Shown: positions 50,339 to 61,800, counted from the first letter of the stretch. The stretch: DNA of 64,000 bases from Nocardioides kribbensis (GCF_015070375.1 NZ_JADCLL010000001.1:1180501-1244500); one strand, 5' to 3'. Translations and numbers: made by a program. Notes: generated from the sequence alone by a model not told the origin.

Positions 50339-52030
50339 ATGCTCCTCGACATCGACACCACCGGCACCGTGGTCGACATCGAGTCCCTCGACGCCGACGA
50401 CGTCCTGGAGTACGCCGCCGACACCGCCCGCTCGGTACGCGCCGCGGAGCGTCGCACCCTGCGCGTCATGGCCCGCTGGGGAGCCCTCAACCCCGACCGG
50501 GCCTACGCCTGGTCAGTGCCGGGCATGACCCGCCACGGCCTCGACGAGTTCGCCGCCGAACCCCTCGCCCTGGCCCTGGACATCTCCCCGGTCAACGCCG
50601 GCTGCAACCTCGCGGAAGTCATGGAGCTGGTCCACCGCCTGCCCCGGGTGTGGGCGATGGTGGAGGACCTCACCCTCCCCGGCTGGCGCGCGCGCCGGAT
50701 CGCCTCCCAGACCCAGGTCCTCAACGACACCGGGGCCGCGTACGTCGACCGCAAGGTCGCCGCCCTCGGCCACCGCGCACAGAGCCTGGGCGCGCGACGC
50801 ATCGAGCTGTTCGTCGCAGAAGCCGCGGCCAGGCACGACCCCCACGCCCAGGCCGCGCTCGAGGAGAAGGCCCGCGGCGGGTGGAACGTGCGGGTGACCC
50901 ACGACGTCGACCGCGGGTCCGCGTCCGGCACCTCCTGGTTGGAGGTGCTCGGTGACACCCAGGACCTCACCCGGTTCCACGACCTGATCTGCGCCACCGC
51001 CGCCGAGCTCGGACGCCACCAGACCTCGACCGGAGCAGCGGTCGAGTCGCTGGAGGTCCGCAAGGCCCGCGCGATCGGCGTCATCACCGACCGCGCCCAA
51101 GGACTCACCGCCCTCGACTCCGTCGAACCCACCACCGCCAAGGAGCGGGTGGTCTACGTCCACCTGCGCCCCGAGGACCTCGAGCGCGCCGAGATCCTCG
51201 CCGCCCTCGACGCCACCCGCGACGAGCAGGAGCCCCCGCCACCCACCGAGGCCCCGGCCGGAGAACCCCCACCGGACCCCCGGGACCTCCCCACCCCCGT
51301 AGACCACGAGACCGTCCTCGCGGGACAGGTCGCGAACCCGGTGGCTGAGGAGCGAGCGCAGCGAGCGTCTCGAAGCCCCGCCGCGGGCAACGACCCCGAG
51401 ACCACCGCCGGACAGGCCCCGGCCCCGGTGGCTGAGGAGCGAGCGCAGCGAGCGTCTCGAAGCCACCCCACCCCCGTGGAGCAGCCCGCGAGCAACCCCT
51501 ACCGCACCACCGGACCCGACCTGCGCCCCTCCCCGGTCCACCGCCACCACGAGACCAGCCACCTGTCCCAGATCGACCGCACCGGCCCACCACCCGGCAC
51601 CGCGGTCGTCGAAGGCCTCGGGGTCGTCTCCACCACCACCCTGCGCCGCTGGCTGGCCGGCACCAAGGTCTACCTACGCCCCGTCATCGACCTCGACCCC
51701 ACCACCGCCGGCGCCGTGGACCGGCACGACCCACCACCCTGGATGCGCGAACACGTCACCATCCGCGACCCCCGCTGCATCTTCCCCGGCTGCACCGTGC
51801 CCTCACGCCGCTGCGACCTCGACCACATCACCCCCTACCGACCCCTCGACCACGGCGGGAAGCCCGGCCAGACGCACCCGTCGAACCTCGCGCCGCTGTG
51901 CCGCCACCACCACCGGTTGAAGACGACCGGCTCGGAGGGCAGCCCGGCCTGGCGCTACCACCGGAACCCCGACGGCACCTACGCCTGGACCAACCCCCAC
52001 GGCTGGACCACCCTCGTCCGCGCCGGGTGA
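50339..52030 (+). CDS. DUF222/HNH endonuclease ('13E12 repeat' family)
   Basis: 563 residues. The DUF222 domain spans about 25-290 (RTLRVMARWGALNPDRAYAW, ALDISPVNAGCNLAEVMELV, WRARRIASQTQVLNDTGAAY). A Pro/Glu-rich linker (about 295-420) contains two in-frame copies of a dispersed DNA repeat, both read as VAEERAQRASRS. The C-terminal HNH nuclease (about 475-545) has CIFPGCTVPSRRCDLDHITPY and LAPLCRHHHRLKTTG, with zinc cysteines and catalytic His. Such genes are multicopy in actinobacteria and are suspected mobile or DNA-uptake nucleases; the exact role is unknown. Confidence 0.92.
   Translation: MLLDIDTTGTVVDIESLDADDVLEYAADTARSVRAAERRTLRVMARWGALNPDRAYAWSVPGMTRHGLDEFAAEPLALALDISPVNAGCNLAEVMELVHRLPRVWAMVEDLTLPGWRARRIASQTQVLNDTGAAYVDRKVAALGHRAQSLGARRIELFVAEAAARHDPHAQAALEEKARGGWNVRVTHDVDRGSASGTSWLEVLGDTQDLTRFHDLICATAAELGRHQTSTGAAVESLEVRKARAIGVITDRAQGLTALDSVEPTTAKERVVYVHLRPEDLERAEILAALDATRDEQEPPPPTEAPAGEPPPDPRDLPTPVDHETVLAGQVANPVAEERAQRASRSPAAGNDPETTAGQAPAPVAEERAQRASRSHPTPVEQPASNPYRTTGPDLRPSPVHRHHETSHLSQIDRTGPPPGTAVVEGLGVVSTTTLRRWLAGTKVYLRPVIDLDPTTAGAVDRHDPPPWMREHVTIRDPRCIFPGCTVPSRRCDLDHITPYRPLDHGGKPGQTHPSNLAPLCRHHHRLKTTGSEGSPAWRYHRNPDGTYAWTNPHGWTTLVRAG
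51340..51377. repeat. dispersed repeat inside the HNH gene, copy 3
   Basis: Begins GGTGGCTGAGGAGCGAGCGC and ends GTCTCGAAGCC; related to the intergenic 41-bp units. It encodes VAEERAQRASRS in the linker. Confidence 0.75.
51427..51467. repeat. dispersed repeat inside the HNH gene, copy 4
   Basis: Identical to copy 3 over its length and extended to ...GAAGCCACC, 87 bases downstream, so the reading frame is kept. Confidence 0.75.
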
Positions 52031-52031
52031 C

Positions 52032-52901
52032 TCAGGCCGGACCGAGCAGCCGCATCCCGTTGTGCCAGCACACGTCGCGCAGCCAGTCCTCGCCCAGGTC
52101 GAGGCGGGCCAGCGACTCCAGCTGGTGGGCATAGGGGTAGGGGATGGTCGGGAAGTCGGTGCCGAGCAGCACCCGGGGCTGCAGGTCGCGCAGCCGCTCG
52201 GTGAGCCCGTCGGGGTAGTCGGTGTCCCAGAAGTCGGTGAAGACCATGGTGGTGTCGAGGTGGACCCGCTCGTGGCGCGCGGCCAGGTCGGCGAAGTCGA
52301 GGTAGTCCGGCGCCCCGAGGTGTGCGGCGACCACGGTGAGCCGGGGGTGGGCCGCCAGCAGCCGCGCCATCGGCGCGGGTCCGGTGAAGTCGTTGCCGAC
52401 CGGTGCGTGGCCGGCGTGCACCACCACGGGTGTGCCGGCGTCCTCGAGCGCGCCCCACGCCGGGGTCAGCAGCGGGTCGTCGAGGTCGAACTCCCCCACC
52501 TGCACGTGCACCTTGAACACCTCGACGCCCGCCTCGATCGACGCGGCGACGTAGTCGCCGACCTCGGGCTCGGGGTAGAAGGTGGCCGACCACAGCGACT
52601 CCGGCACGTCGCGCTTGAAGCCCGCGGCCCAGTCGTTGAGGAAGCCGGCGATGCCGGGGCGGTGGGCGTAGGGCAGCGTCGAGAAGCGCCGCACCCCCAT
52701 CTCGCGCAGCAGCGCGACGCGCTCCTCGACGGACAGGCGGTAGCGGATGGGCCAGGGCCTGCCGATCTTCGGACCGGCGGCGTCGAAGACGGCGTGGACC
52801 TTGCGCTCCACCGGGGGCGCGAGGAAGTGGGTGTGCACGTCGTACAGCCCGGGCAGGCCGAGGCCCTCCCAGAACGCGCGCACCGGCGCGACGTCAGTCA
52901 C
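52032..52901 (-). CDS. amidohydrolase family protein (Amidohydro_2 type)
   Basis: 289 residues. The TIM-barrel metal site is spread over [12 protein letters not shown] (H-x-H), [25 protein letters not shown] and [12 protein letters not shown] (Asp). This set fits ACMSD/Amidohydro_2 proteins, which hydrolyse or decarboxylate aromatic or lactone substrates with one zinc. The substrate is unknown. Its ATG overlaps the smpB 3' end by 8 bases, so it is probably read from the same message. Confidence 0.85.
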   Translation of the reverse strand: MTDVAPVRAFWEGLGLPGLYDVHTHFLAPPVERKVHAVFDAAGPKIGRPWPIRYRLSVEERVALLREMGVRRFSTLPYAHRPGIAGFLNDWAAGFKRDVPESLWSATFYPEPEVGDYVAASIEAGVEVFKVHVQVGEFDLDDPLLTPAWGALEDAGTPVVVHAGHAPVGNDFTGPAPMARLLAAHPRLTVVAAHLGAPDYLDFADLAARHERVHLDTTMVFTDFWDTDYPDGLTERLRDLQPRVLLGTDFPTIPYPYAHQLESLARLDLGEDWLRDVCWHNGMRLLGPA

Positions 52902-53373
52902 GCATGCCCTTCATCCGACGGCCCACGGCCTGCTCGGTCTCGCGCACGGCCTGCCGCTCGGCGAGCGCGTGGCGCTTGTCCCAGGTCTTCTTGCCCTTGG
53001 CGGTGGCGATCTCGACCTTGGCCCGGCCGTCGAGGAAGTACAGCGACAGCGGCACGATCGTCAGGCCCTTCTCCGAGACCCGCCGCTCGATCTTGTCGAT
53101 CTCGACCCGGTTGAGCAGCAGCTTGCGCTTGCGACGCGCGGAGTGGTTGGTCCAGGTGCCCTGGGAGTACTCCGGGATGTGCACGCCGTGCAGCCACGCC
53201 TCGTCGCGGTCGATGTCGACGAAGCCGTCCACGAGCGACGCGCGCCCCTGGCGCAGCGACTTCACCTCGGTGCCGACGAGCACCAGGCCCGCCTCGTAGA
53301 CGTCCTCGATGAGGTAGTCGTGACGCGCCTTCTTGTTCTGCGCGATGAGCTTGCGCCCCTGCTCCCTGGCCAT
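52894..53373 (-). CDS. smpB: SsrA-binding protein
   Basis: 159 residues, the usual size. Family motifs: [57 protein letters not shown], then [18 protein letters not shown] and the basic C-terminal tail [19 protein letters not shown] that enters the ribosomal mRNA channel. It carries tmRNA to stalled ribosomes. The gene follows the ftsE-ftsX-M23 genes, the conserved actinobacterial order. A GACAAT box is 6 nt before the ATG. Confidence 0.97.
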   Translation of the reverse strand: MAREQGRKLIAQNKKARHDYLIEDVYEAGLVLVGTEVKSLRQGRASLVDGFVDIDRDEAWLHGVHIPEYSQGTWTNHSARRKRKLLLNRVEIDKIERRVSEKGLTIVPLSLYFLDGRAKVEIATAKGKKTWDKRHALAERQAVRETEQAVGRRMKGMRD

Positions 53374-53410
53374 CCGTCCATTGTCCCAGGTCGGGTCAAT
53401 CGGGTTGCGG

Positions 53411-54667
53411 TCACATCCAGGTCATGGGGTCCACGGCGTTGCCGTTGACCAGCACGGTGTAGTGCAGGTGGCAGCCGGTGGACCACCCGGTGTCGCCGAC
53501 GTAGCCCACGATCTCCCCGGTCGAGACCCGGTCGCCGACGTCCACGCGGTAGCCGGAGGCGTGGTTGTAGACCACGGTGAGGTTCTTGCCGTTGACCTGG
53601 CCCAGGTTGACGTAGAGCCGGTTGCCGTAGACCGAGGAGTAGTACTTCGAGATCACGGTGCCGTCGCCGGAGGCGCGCATGCCCTCGCCGCAGGCGACGC
53701 CGAAGTCGGTGCCGTCGTGCAGGCTGTAGTAGCCGTAGATGGGGTGGGTGCGCATCCCGAAGGGCGAGGTGACCGGGCCGGTCACCGGCGGCAGCAGGAA
53801 GCCGTCGGCGGGCGCCGAGACGCTCGTCCCGCGCGAGGCCCGGGCCGCCTCCATGATCTGCTGCTTGATCCGGGCCTCCTGGTTGCGCAGCCGCGAGAGC
53901 AGCGCGCGGTCCTTGGCCAGCGCCGCCGACGCCTCGCGCCGCGCGTCGAGGCGTACGGCGACCTTGTCGCGCACCTTCTCGCGCCCGGCCACGGCCTGGG
54001 CGGTGAGGGCGCGCATGGTCGCGAGGTTGGCCGCAGCCGCCTCGCGCTGCTGCGCCACGTCGTCGCGGGCCTCGGAGAGCTGGTCCTCGCGCACCTGGAG
54101 CAGGACCTCGGCGGCGTCGAGCTCGTCGTAGACCTCGGTCTGGTTGCTCGAGATGACGCGGTCGGTCTGCTGCTGGCGGGTGAGGTCGCCCAGGGAGCCG
54201 GAGTTCATCAGGGCGGTGAGCGACATCAGCTGCGGGTCGCCCTGCTGGTAGAGCTCGTTGACCGAGTCGGTCACCTCGGTGCGCTGGTCCGCGAGCGCCT
54301 GCTGGCCCTCGGCGAGGTCGCTCTCGGCGGTGGCCAGCCGGTCCTCGGCCTTGGCCAGGGCCTCGGCCATCTCGGCGTCGCGCTCGCGCGCCGCGTCGAG
54401 CCGCTCGCGCACGGCGGCGAGCTCGGCGACCGCGGCGTCCAGCTCGGCCTGGGCGGCGTCGAGGGCGCCCTGGGCCCGGCGCATCGCGGCGCTGGTCTCG
54501 TCGAGCTCGTCGTGGGCGCGCTCGATCTGCTTCTCGACCTGCTTCTGCTGGTCCTGGAGGTCGTCGTCTGCCTGGGCGAATGGGACGGCCACGGCGCCGG
54601 TCGCCAGCGCTGAGGTCGCGAGGACCAACGCCAGGCGACGGCGGGCGGCGCTGGGGAAGGAGCGCAC
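53411..54667 (-). CDS. M23 peptidase with N-terminal coiled coil (FtsEX-linked EnvC/RipC-like)
   Basis: 418 residues from the GTG at 54667. A signal peptide ([17 protein letters not shown], cleavage near AQA) is followed by coiled-coil helices over about 35-270 ([40 protein letters not shown]). The C-terminal M23/LytM domain has [20 protein letters not shown] (zinc His and Asp) and [13 protein letters not shown] (H-x-H). Its place next to ftsX suggests it is the periplasmic peptidoglycan hydrolase or activator controlled by FtsEX, as EnvC or RipC are. All zinc ligands are present, so it is probably active. Confidence 0.92.
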   Translation of the reverse strand: MRSFPSAARRRLALVLATSALATGAVAVPFAQADDDLQDQQKQVEKQIERAHDELDETSAAMRRAQGALDAAQAELDAAVAELAAVRERLDAARERDAEMAEALAKAEDRLATAESDLAEGQQALADQRTEVTDSVNELYQQGDPQLMSLTALMNSGSLGDLTRQQQTDRVISSNQTEVYDELDAAEVLLQVREDQLSEARDDVAQQREAAAANLATMRALTAQAVAGREKVRDKVAVRLDARREASAALAKDRALLSRLRNQEARIKQQIMEAARASRGTSVSAPADGFLLPPVTGPVTSPFGMRTHPIYGYYSLHDGTDFGVACGEGMRASGDGTVISKYYSSVYGNRLYVNLGQVNGKNLTVVYNHASGYRVDVGDRVSTGEIVGYVGDTGWSTGCHLHYTVLVNGNAVDPMTWM

Positions 54668-54732
54668 GTCATGCCTTCGACTGATCGGGGACTGCTCGGG
54701 GAAGAGAGCGGGTCGACGGTAACCCGCCGCGC

Positions 54733-55647
54733 TCAGACCTTGAGGTATTTGCGCGTCAGCAGGAGTGTCGGCAACAGGGTGAGCACCGGCCCGAGGACGG
54801 CCACGACAGCCACGGTCAGCAGGTAGTCGTCGACGCCCACCCACGGGATGAAGCCCAGGTAGTCGGTGAACCGCTGCTCGACGCCGAAGTACATGAACGC
54901 CCCCAGCGAGACGACCGAGAGCCCCACCGCGACCAACGCGGTCACCACCGCCTCGAGCAGGAACGGCAGCGCGATGTAGACCGTCGAGGCGCCCACCAGG
55001 CGCATGATCCCGATCTCCTTGCGTCGGGCGAAGGCCGCCAGCCGGATCGTGTTGGCCACCAGCAGCAGCGCGGCCACGACCAGGAACACCGCGACCCCGA
55101 GCGAGCCGACCTGCATCGCGGTCATGATCTTGAGCAGCGGCGCGATCACCTCCCGCTGGTCGCGCACGTTGGCGACGCCGTCGAGCCCGACGATCTCGCT
55201 GGTGATGCCCTGGTACTCGTCGCGGTCCTTGAGCGTGATCCACAGCGACTCGGCCAGGTCGTCCTCGGTGAGGATCGCGTTGGGCCCCTCGAAGCGGTCG
55301 GCCTCGTCGGGCCCCAGCAGCTCCTTGGCCTTGGCGAAGGCCGTGGCCTGCGACTCGAAGTAGTAGGACTCGACCTCGGGGTTGGCCTCGACGACCCGCT
55401 CGATCTCCTCCTTCTGCTGGTCGGTCACGGCGCTCTGGCAGTTCGGGTCGGGGTCGTCGGAGCGGCAGAGGAAGGCGGTGATCTGCAGCTCGCTGCCCCA
55501 CTGGTCGACGGCCTTCTCGGCCTGGGCGCGCACCAGCAGTCCCAGTCCGACGAGGGTGAGGGACACGAAGAGGGTGAGGATCACCGCCAGGTGCATGGAG
55601 AGGTTGCGTCGCAGGCCCTGGCCGAGGTTCGAGAAGACGTAGCGCAT
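54733..55647 (-). CDS. ftsX: cell division ABC transporter permease FtsX
   Basis: 304 residues. One N-terminal membrane helix (HLAVILTLFVSLTLVGLGLL) is followed by an extracellular loop (about 50-165), including CRSDDPDPNCQS with two Cys. Three C-terminal helices follow (VAVFLVVAALLLVANTIRLA, VTALVAVGLSVVSLGAF, VAVVAVLGPVLTLLPTLLL). ARRKEIGIMRLVGAS is the coupling segment conserved in FtsX. With FtsE it passes ATP-driven movement to cell-wall hydrolases. The gene lies 69 bp after ftsE and 65 bp before the M23 gene. Confidence 0.96.
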   Translation of the reverse strand: MRYVFSNLGQGLRRNLSMHLAVILTLFVSLTLVGLGLLVRAQAEKAVDQWGSELQITAFLCRSDDPDPNCQSAVTDQQKEEIERVVEANPEVESYYFESQATAFAKAKELLGPDEADRFEGPNAILTEDDLAESLWITLKDRDEYQGITSEIVGLDGVANVRDQREVIAPLLKIMTAMQVGSLGVAVFLVVAALLLVANTIRLAAFARRKEIGIMRLVGASTVYIALPFLLEAVVTALVAVGLSVVSLGAFMYFGVEQRFTDYLGFIPWVGVDDYLLTVAVVAVLGPVLTLLPTLLLTRKYLKV

Positions 55648-55716
55648 GAGGGGAGGGAGATCTCCTGAGGTGGTCCGGGCCGCGGCCCGGGGGTGTGTCG
55701 GTCCCGGAGGGACAGG

Positions 55717-56406
55717 TCAGTGCTGGAAGCCGTAGACGCCCTGGGCGTGGTCGCGGATGACCCGGCCGTCCTCGAGCTCGATGACGCGCTTGCGCATCTG
55801 GTCGACGATGCCGTGGTCGTGGGTGGCCATGACCACCGTGGTGCCGGTGCGGTTGATCCGGTCGAGCAGCTTCATGATCCCGACCGACGTGGTCGGGTCG
55901 AGGTTGCCGGTCGGCTCGTCGGCGATGAGGATCATCGGCCGGTTGACGAAGGCGCGGGCGATCGCGACGCGCTGCTGCTCACCGCCGGAGAGCTCGTCGG
56001 GCATGCGGTCGGCCTTGCCCTCGAGACCCACGAGCTCCAGCGTCTCCGGCACCGTCGAGCGGACCTCGGAGCGCGACTTGCCGATCACCTCGAGGGCGAA
56101 GGCGACGTTCTCGGCCACCGACTTGTTCTGCAGCAGCCGGAAGTCCTGGAAGACGGTGCCGATCTGGCGCCGCAACCGCGGCACCTTCCAGCCCGCCAGA
56201 CGGTTGATCTCCTTGCCGGCGACGTAGACGCGACCGTCGGTGGGCCGCATCTCGCGCAGCACCAGGCGCAGGGCCGTGGACTTGCCCGAGCCCGAGGCGC
56301 CGACGAGGAAGACGAACTCGCCCTTCTCGACGTCGACGCTGACCTGGTCGAGGGCGGGCGCGCCCGTGCCGGGGTAGGTCTTGGTCACCTTCTCGAAGCG
56401 AATCAC
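55717..56406 (-). CDS. ftsE: cell division ATP-binding protein FtsE
   Basis: 229 residues from the GTG at 56406. Walker A is [15 protein letters not shown]-loop [13 protein letters not shown], signature [14 protein letters not shown], Walker [13 protein letters not shown], and switch [10 protein letters not shown]. This is FtsE by sequence and by position ahead of ftsX. A TACGCT box 7 nt before the GTG indicates a leaderless message and starts the ftsE-ftsX-M23-smpB group. It acts at the inner face of the septal membrane. Confidence 0.97.
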   Translation of the reverse strand: MIRFEKVTKTYPGTGAPALDQVSVDVEKGEFVFLVGASGSGKSTALRLVLREMRPTDGRVYVAGKEINRLAGWKVPRLRRQIGTVFQDFRLLQNKSVAENVAFALEVIGKSRSEVRSTVPETLELVGLEGKADRMPDELSGGEQQRVAIARAFVNRPMILIADEPTGNLDPTTSVGIMKLLDRINRTGTTVVMATHDHGIVDQMRKRVIELEDGRVIRDHAQGVYGFQH

Positions 56407-56413
56407 CCGCAGG

Positions 56414-56419
56414 AGCGTA
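56414..56419 (-). promoter_or_regulatory. -10 box of leaderless ftsE operon
   Basis: TACGCT on the minus strand, seven bases from the GTG at 56406. Confidence 0.6.
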
Positions 56420-56471
56420 CGCCAGGGCACCACCCGCGTGGGGACCTCGACGCCCGCCCCGGCGACGCTCG

Positions 56472-56477
56472 TATCGT
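56472..56477 (+). promoter_or_regulatory. -10 box of leaderless lipoprotein gene
   Basis: TATCGT is seven bases before the ATG at 56485. Confidence 0.5.
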
Positions 56478-56484
56478 GGCTCAC

Positions 56485-57159
56485 ATGACCGCCTCCGGCC
56501 GCCCCCTCCCGGGTCGCACCGCCGCCACCGTCGCCCGGCTGGGCGCCACGGCGCTCGCCCTCGTCGTGGCCCTGACCGCGTGCACCGGCGGCGACGACGC
56601 GCCCGCTCCGAGCGAGCCCACCCCGTCGGCGTCGCCGGCCCCGCCGGCGGGCCTGGCCGACCTCGACACCACGACCTTGGCCGTGACCCGCGGCGACCTG
56701 TGCCCGACCGTCGACCCCGCGGCGGTCGAGGACGCGCTGGGCGGGGCGCCGGCCGACGCCGAGTCCTACGCCAACGGCCAGCGCGTCGAGCTGACCGGGG
56801 GCGTGCGCGACGTCGCCCACGAGTGGAGCTGCACCTGGAGCGGCGCGGGCCGCGAGGCGGCGCGGGCCTGGGTCTTCGCTCCTCCGGTGCCGAAGGACCG
56901 GGCTCGGCAGCTGGTCCGCACGCTGGCCACCGCCGACGGCTGCGCCCGCCCGCGGCAGGCCGAGGACTACGGCGCCCCCTCGCTCGGCCTGGTCTGCGAG
57001 GCCGGACCCGTCACCCGCGTCCAGTACGCCGGCCTCTTCGGCGACGCCTGGCTCTCCTGCTCGCTGACCCTCCCGCGCTCCACCGAGCGGGCCGACCTGC
57101 TCGAGCGCGGCAGCCGCTGGTGCGCCGCCGTGGCGCTGGCCGGCTCCGCCACCTCCTGA
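56485..57159 (+). CDS. DUF3558-like secreted lipoprotein
   Basis: 224 residues. The signal peptide ends at the lipobox ALTAC, then a Pro/Ser/Ala linker. The mature part carries cysteines in GDLCPTV, WSCTWSG, DGCARP, LVCEAG, LSCSLTL and RWCAA, with the pattern seen in DUF3558-type surface proteins (allele-like 'PCDLV...CxW' organisation). It probably has disulfides outside the cell. It is divergent from ftsE, 78 bp apart. Function unknown. Confidence 0.75.
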   Translation: MTASGRPLPGRTAATVARLGATALALVVALTACTGGDDAPAPSEPTPSASPAPPAGLADLDTTTLAVTRGDLCPTVDPAAVEDALGGAPADAESYANGQRVELTGGVRDVAHEWSCTWSGAGREAARAWVFAPPVPKDRARQLVRTLATADGCARPRQAEDYGAPSLGLVCEAGPVTRVQYAGLFGDAWLSCSLTLPRSTERADLLERGSRWCAAVALAGSATS

Positions 57160-57190
57160 CGTCCACGCTGATCTCCACCCTGACCTCCCG

Positions 57191-57230
57191 CCCGCGGGCG
57201 GCAGCGGATCCGGGCGAAGCCGCCCGCGGG
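57191..57230. terminator. terminator after the DUF3558-like gene
   Basis: CCCGCGGGCGGC (57191-57202) pairs with GCCGCCCGCGGG (57219-57230) around a 16-base loop. No T-run. It separates the lipoprotein from the next gene. Confidence 0.6.
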
Positions 57231-57273
57231 AGGGTCCCGGGCGACTAGCCTCCCGGCGGGAGGGAGACCCGTC

Positions 57274-59103
57274 ATGTCGCTGCGCCACCACGCCCGGCCC
57301 GGTCCACGCCGCACGATCGTCGCGGCGCTGGCCGCGCTCGCCTGCCTCGGCGGCACGCTCGCCGGGGCCGGCGCCGCGCCGGCCCCCGCGCGCGCCCCCG
57401 CCCCCGACCCGGCGTCCCCGGCGCCCGGCACCTCCCGGCTCCTCCCCGCCCCGGCGGGCGGCGAGCGCGCCGTGCGCCTGCTGGGCGGGCGTCTCGAGGA
57501 GGCCGCGGCACGCAACGACCTCACCGCCACCGCGCTGGTCGACCTGCTGACCGGCGACCCCACGGTCCGCGTCGACGAGCGCGGCAGGGTCCTCTTCCGC
57601 GACCTCGACCCGCACCGGCCCGAGCCCGCCGAGGCCCCCGACGCCGCCCGCGAGGCGCAGGCCCTCGCGGCCCCCTTCCCCGACGACCAGACCTTCGCGC
57701 TGCACAGCCTCCCCGGCTCGCGGCGCACGATCTACCTCGACGTCGACGGCGGCACCGTGGCCGGCACGGCGTGGAACGACGCGTCCTTCCCCGACGGCGC
57801 CGTCACCGGCTACGACCTCGACGGCGACCCCTCCACCTTCTCCCCCGCCGAGCGCGCCGTGGTGCAGGTCGTGTGGCAGCGCGTCGCCGAGGACTTCGCG
57901 CCCTTCGACGTCGACGTCACCACCGAGGCGCCCGCCCCGGGTCGCATCGACCGCTCCGGGGAGGCCGACCAGGAGTACGGCACGGTCGCCATGATCACCG
58001 GCGACCCCCGCGCCCACGCCGCGATCTGCGGCGACCCCGGCTGCACCGGCGTGGCCTACCTCGACGTCTTCGACGCCACCCGCAGCCACGCCCGCTACCA
58101 GCCCGCCTGGGCCTTCACCGCCTACTACGACGACGTCGCCAGCATCGCCGAGACCGTCTCCCACGAGGTCGGCCACACCCTCTCGCTGCACCACGACGGC
58201 TGGGGCACCGAGGACTACTACGGCGGCCACGGGCTCTGGGGCCCCATCATGGGCTCGACCGGCCGCCCGGTCGTGCAGTGGAGCCAGGGCTCCTACGCCG
58301 GGGCCACCACCACCGAGGACGACCTGGCCCTCATCGCCACCCACGGCCTGCCGCTGCGGGCCGACGAGGCCGGGGCCGACATCGCCACCGCGGCCGCCGC
58401 GCCGCCCGCGGGGCCGGCGTACGTCACGACGCGTGAGGACGTGGACGTGTTCGCGCTCGGCCCGTGCACCGGGCCCGTCTCCGTCACCGGCGCGACCGCG
58501 CTGGCCAGCCCCGACCTCGACCTCGAGCTGAGCCTCCTCGACGCCTCGGGCGCCACGCTGGCCACGGCCGACCCGCTGGTGCAGTCGGTGCAGGGCCGGC
58601 TGACCGGGATGGGGGCCACCGTGTCGCTGGCGGTCACCGACGAGCCGCTGTGGGTGGCCGTCGACGGCGTCGGCGCCGGCGGCTGGAGCACGGACTACGA
58701 CGACTACGGCAGCCTGGGCTCCTACGTGCTGTCCGTGCTCGGGGACTGCGCCACCGGAGCGCAGCAGCCCGACCCCGACCCGGTGGAAGTCACGGCACCG
58801 GGAGCGCCCGCGGTCGACGGGGTCCGGCCCGGCCGGTCCGGGCGGCCGCTGACCCTCGCGGTGCGCTGGACGCCGTCGGTCGACGACGGCGGCTCAGCGG
58901 TGACCGGGTGGCGGGTCGCCGCCCAGCGCCTCGACGGCGACGGTGCCGTGGTGCGCAGCAGCACCGGCCCGCTGCTCGCCCCCGAGCGCCGGCGCACGAG
59001 CCTGCGGCTCGGCGCGGGGCGCTACCGCCTCGCGGTGACGGCGCTCAACGCGCAGGGCGCGAGCCCGCTCAGCGCGTGGTCCCGCGTGGTGCGGCCGCGC
59101 TGA
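57274..59103 (+). CDS. secreted zinc metallopeptidase with C-terminal FN3 domain
   Basis: 609 residues. A signal peptide ([20 protein letters not shown]) and a propeptide-like region lead to a metzincin-type catalytic domain: [35 protein letters not shown], and near residue 298 the zinc motif [13 protein letters not shown] followed by [14 protein letters not shown] (Met-turn). A beta domain (about 380-490) and a fibronectin type III domain (about 515-609; [20 protein letters not shown]) follow. It should digest external proteins. GGGAGGGAG lies 7 nt or so before the ATG. Confidence 0.9.
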   Translation: MSLRHHARPGPRRTIVAALAALACLGGTLAGAGAAPAPARAPAPDPASPAPGTSRLLPAPAGGERAVRLLGGRLEEAAARNDLTATALVDLLTGDPTVRVDERGRVLFRDLDPHRPEPAEAPDAAREAQALAAPFPDDQTFALHSLPGSRRTIYLDVDGGTVAGTAWNDASFPDGAVTGYDLDGDPSTFSPAERAVVQVVWQRVAEDFAPFDVDVTTEAPAPGRIDRSGEADQEYGTVAMITGDPRAHAAICGDPGCTGVAYLDVFDATRSHARYQPAWAFTAYYDDVASIAETVSHEVGHTLSLHHDGWGTEDYYGGHGLWGPIMGSTGRPVVQWSQGSYAGATTTEDDLALIATHGLPLRADEAGADIATAAAAPPAGPAYVTTREDVDVFALGPCTGPVSVTGATALASPDLDLELSLLDASGATLATADPLVQSVQGRLTGMGATVSLAVTDEPLWVAVDGVGAGGWSTDYDDYGSLGSYVLSVLGDCATGAQQPDPDPVEVTAPGAPAVDGVRPGRSGRPLTLAVRWTPSVDDGGSAVTGWRVAAQRLDGDGAVVRSSTGPLLAPERRRTSLRLGAGRYRLAVTALNAQGASPLSAWSRVVRPR

Positions 59104-59115
59104 GCGGTCGGGCGA

Positions 59116-60234
<1,119 letters not shown>

Positions 60235-60240
60235 GGGCCC

Positions 60241-60246
60241 AGGGTA
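60241..60246 (-). promoter_or_regulatory. -10 box of leaderless prfB
   Basis: TACCCT on the minus strand, exactly six bases from the GTG at 60234. Confidence 0.6.
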
Positions 60247-60266
60247 CGTCCCCGGGCGAGCGGGGC

Positions 60267-60767
60267 CTACTTGCGACCGAAGACCTGCGCGACGTACCAG
60301 GTGCCGTCGTCGTCGGTGCGCGCCGCGAGGCCGAGCAGGCGGTAGGACGGCTCGAGGATGTTGGCGCGGTGCCCGGGCGAGTCCATCCACGCCGCGACGA
60401 CCGCCTTGCCGCCGGCGTAGCCGTAGGCGACGTTCTCCCCCACGCTGCGCAGGCCGCAGTCGGAGAGGATCGGCTGCAGGTCCTGGTGGGCCATGGTCTC
60501 GTTGGCCGCCATCCAGCGGGCCTGCTTCACGGCGTACTTCTGCACGCACTTCTGGCGCTTCAGGGCGACCAGGTCGCGCTCGGTGCGCTCACCGTTGGTG
60601 TGGCGCACGGCGGCGCCCTGGTAGCGCTGCTGGGCCTCGGCGCCGGCGGCGACGGCCGGTCCGGGCGCCGCCACCAGGGCGGCGAGCACGGCGGGCGCGG
60701 CCACGAGGGCGGCCAGGCGGGAGGGAGTCGGGCGGGAGGTGGTCGGGGCGGGGGTCCGAGAGTTCAC
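60267..60767 (-). CDS. secreted CAP-domain (SCP/PR-1) protein
   Basis: 166 residues from the GTG at 60767. A signal peptide ([21 protein letters not shown]) is followed by a CAP domain: [54 protein letters not shown], then [20 protein letters not shown] and [10 protein letters not shown]. The two Cys probably form a disulfide. Bacterial CAP proteins are secreted, with unclear activity. A TACGGT box lies 7 nt before the GTG. Confidence 0.92.
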   Translation of the reverse strand: MNSRTPAPTTSRPTPSRLAALVAAPAVLAALVAAPGPAVAAGAEAQQRYQGAAVRHTNGERTERDLVALKRQKCVQKYAVKQARWMAANETMAHQDLQPILSDCGLRSVGENVAYGYAGGKAVVAAWMDSPGHRANILEPSYRLLGLAARTDDDGTWYVAQVFGRK

Positions 60768-60774
60768 GCACCCC

Positions 60775-60780
60775 ACCGTA
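60775..60780 (-). promoter_or_regulatory. -10 box of leaderless CAP gene
   Basis: TACGGT on the minus strand, seven bases from the GTG at 60767. Confidence 0.55.
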
Positions 60781-60865
60781 CGACGAACCGGGCGGGTCGT
60801 CCCGGGGTCGGGATACGCCATCCTGGCGATGCGCGCCGCTCCCGGCCTGGTGCAGGCTCGGGCTG

Positions 60866-61783
60866 GTGCGCCTCTTCCCACAGACCTCCACGGCCCGCGG
60901 GCCGCTCTCCCCTGCCCTGCTCGCCCTCGCCGCTCTGACCGCGATGCTCGCGCCGCTGGTGGCCATCACGCCCCAGCCCTCCCCCGCCGCGGCGGCCGAG
61001 CCGCGTCGGGCCGGCTGCGTCGAGGCCAGCGGCCCCTTCCACGTCGGCACCACCACGGTCACCGTGAGCTCGCGCGGCCGCGATCTCCCGGCCACGGTCG
61101 CCTACCCCGCGACCTCCGACGGCGCCGGCGCGACGCCGGTGTGCCGGGTCTCCCCGCTGGTCCTGGCCGGCCACGGCTCGGGCGGTGACGGCGCCTCCGC
61201 CGCCGCGCTCCACGGCTACCTCGTCGAGGCGGGCTACGTCGTGGCCGCGCCGACCTTCCCCGGCGGCTTCGACATCGCCGGCTACGCCAAGGACGTGCGA
61301 CGCACCCTCACCACGGTCCGCGCGGTCTCCGACCGCTCCGGCGGCCTGCTCTCGGGCCGCGTCCGCCAGGGCGGCCCGGTGGGCTACATCGGCACGTCGA
61401 TGGGCGCCATCGTCGGTCTGGCGCTGGTCGACAGCGAGCAGCGCGACGGCCGCATCCGTGCGGTCGTGGCCAAGGCCGGCACGTCCTTCGACCCCACCTT
61501 CCGCCCCGTCGGCGGGCCGCCGCTGCTCATGCTCAACGGCGACGCCGACACCGTCATCCCCTACGCCGGCGCCCGCGAGACCTACCAGCAGGCCCGCCGC
61601 ACCAAGGGCCTCATCACCCTCAGCGGGGTCGGTCACGACCTCGACACCGGCGGCGACCCGGTGCTGCGCACGACCAGCACAGCGTTCCTCGACCGCTTCC
61701 TGCGCAGCCGCGACCACGCCCTGGGCCGCCTGCAGCGCATCGTGTCCGAGTCCGAGGTGGCCAGCCTGCGCAAGCGGTGGTAG
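60866..61783 (+). CDS. secreted alpha/beta hydrolase (chlorophyllase/PET-hydrolase-like)
   Basis: 305 residues. A signal peptide (LALAALTAMLAPLVAI) is followed by the hydrolase fold: LVLAGHGSGGDGAS is the oxyanion region, VGYIGTSMGAIVGLAL is the nucleophile elbow (G-x-S-x-G, Ser in GTSMG), LLMLNGDADTVIPYAGA carries the acid, and LSGVGHDLDTGG the His. CVEASGPFHVGTTTV and VCRVSP hold two Cys that may pair. An esterase acting outside the cell is likely; the substrate is unknown. Confidence 0.88.
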   Translation: MRLFPQTSTARGPLSPALLALAALTAMLAPLVAITPQPSPAAAAEPRRAGCVEASGPFHVGTTTVTVSSRGRDLPATVAYPATSDGAGATPVCRVSPLVLAGHGSGGDGASAAALHGYLVEAGYVVAAPTFPGGFDIAGYAKDVRRTLTTVRAVSDRSGGLLSGRVRQGGPVGYIGTSMGAIVGLALVDSEQRDGRIRAVVAKAGTSFDPTFRPVGGPPLLMLNGDADTVIPYAGARETYQQARRTKGLITLSGVGHDLDTGGDPVLRTTSTAFLDRFLRSRDHALGRLQRIVSESEVASLRKRW

Positions 61784-61788
61784 GTCCC

Positions 61789-61794
61789 TAGAGT
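61789..61794 (+). promoter_or_regulatory. -10 box of leaderless RTX-like gene
   Basis: TAGAGT is six bases before the GTG at 61801. Confidence 0.6.
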
Positions 61795-61800
61795 AAAGGC

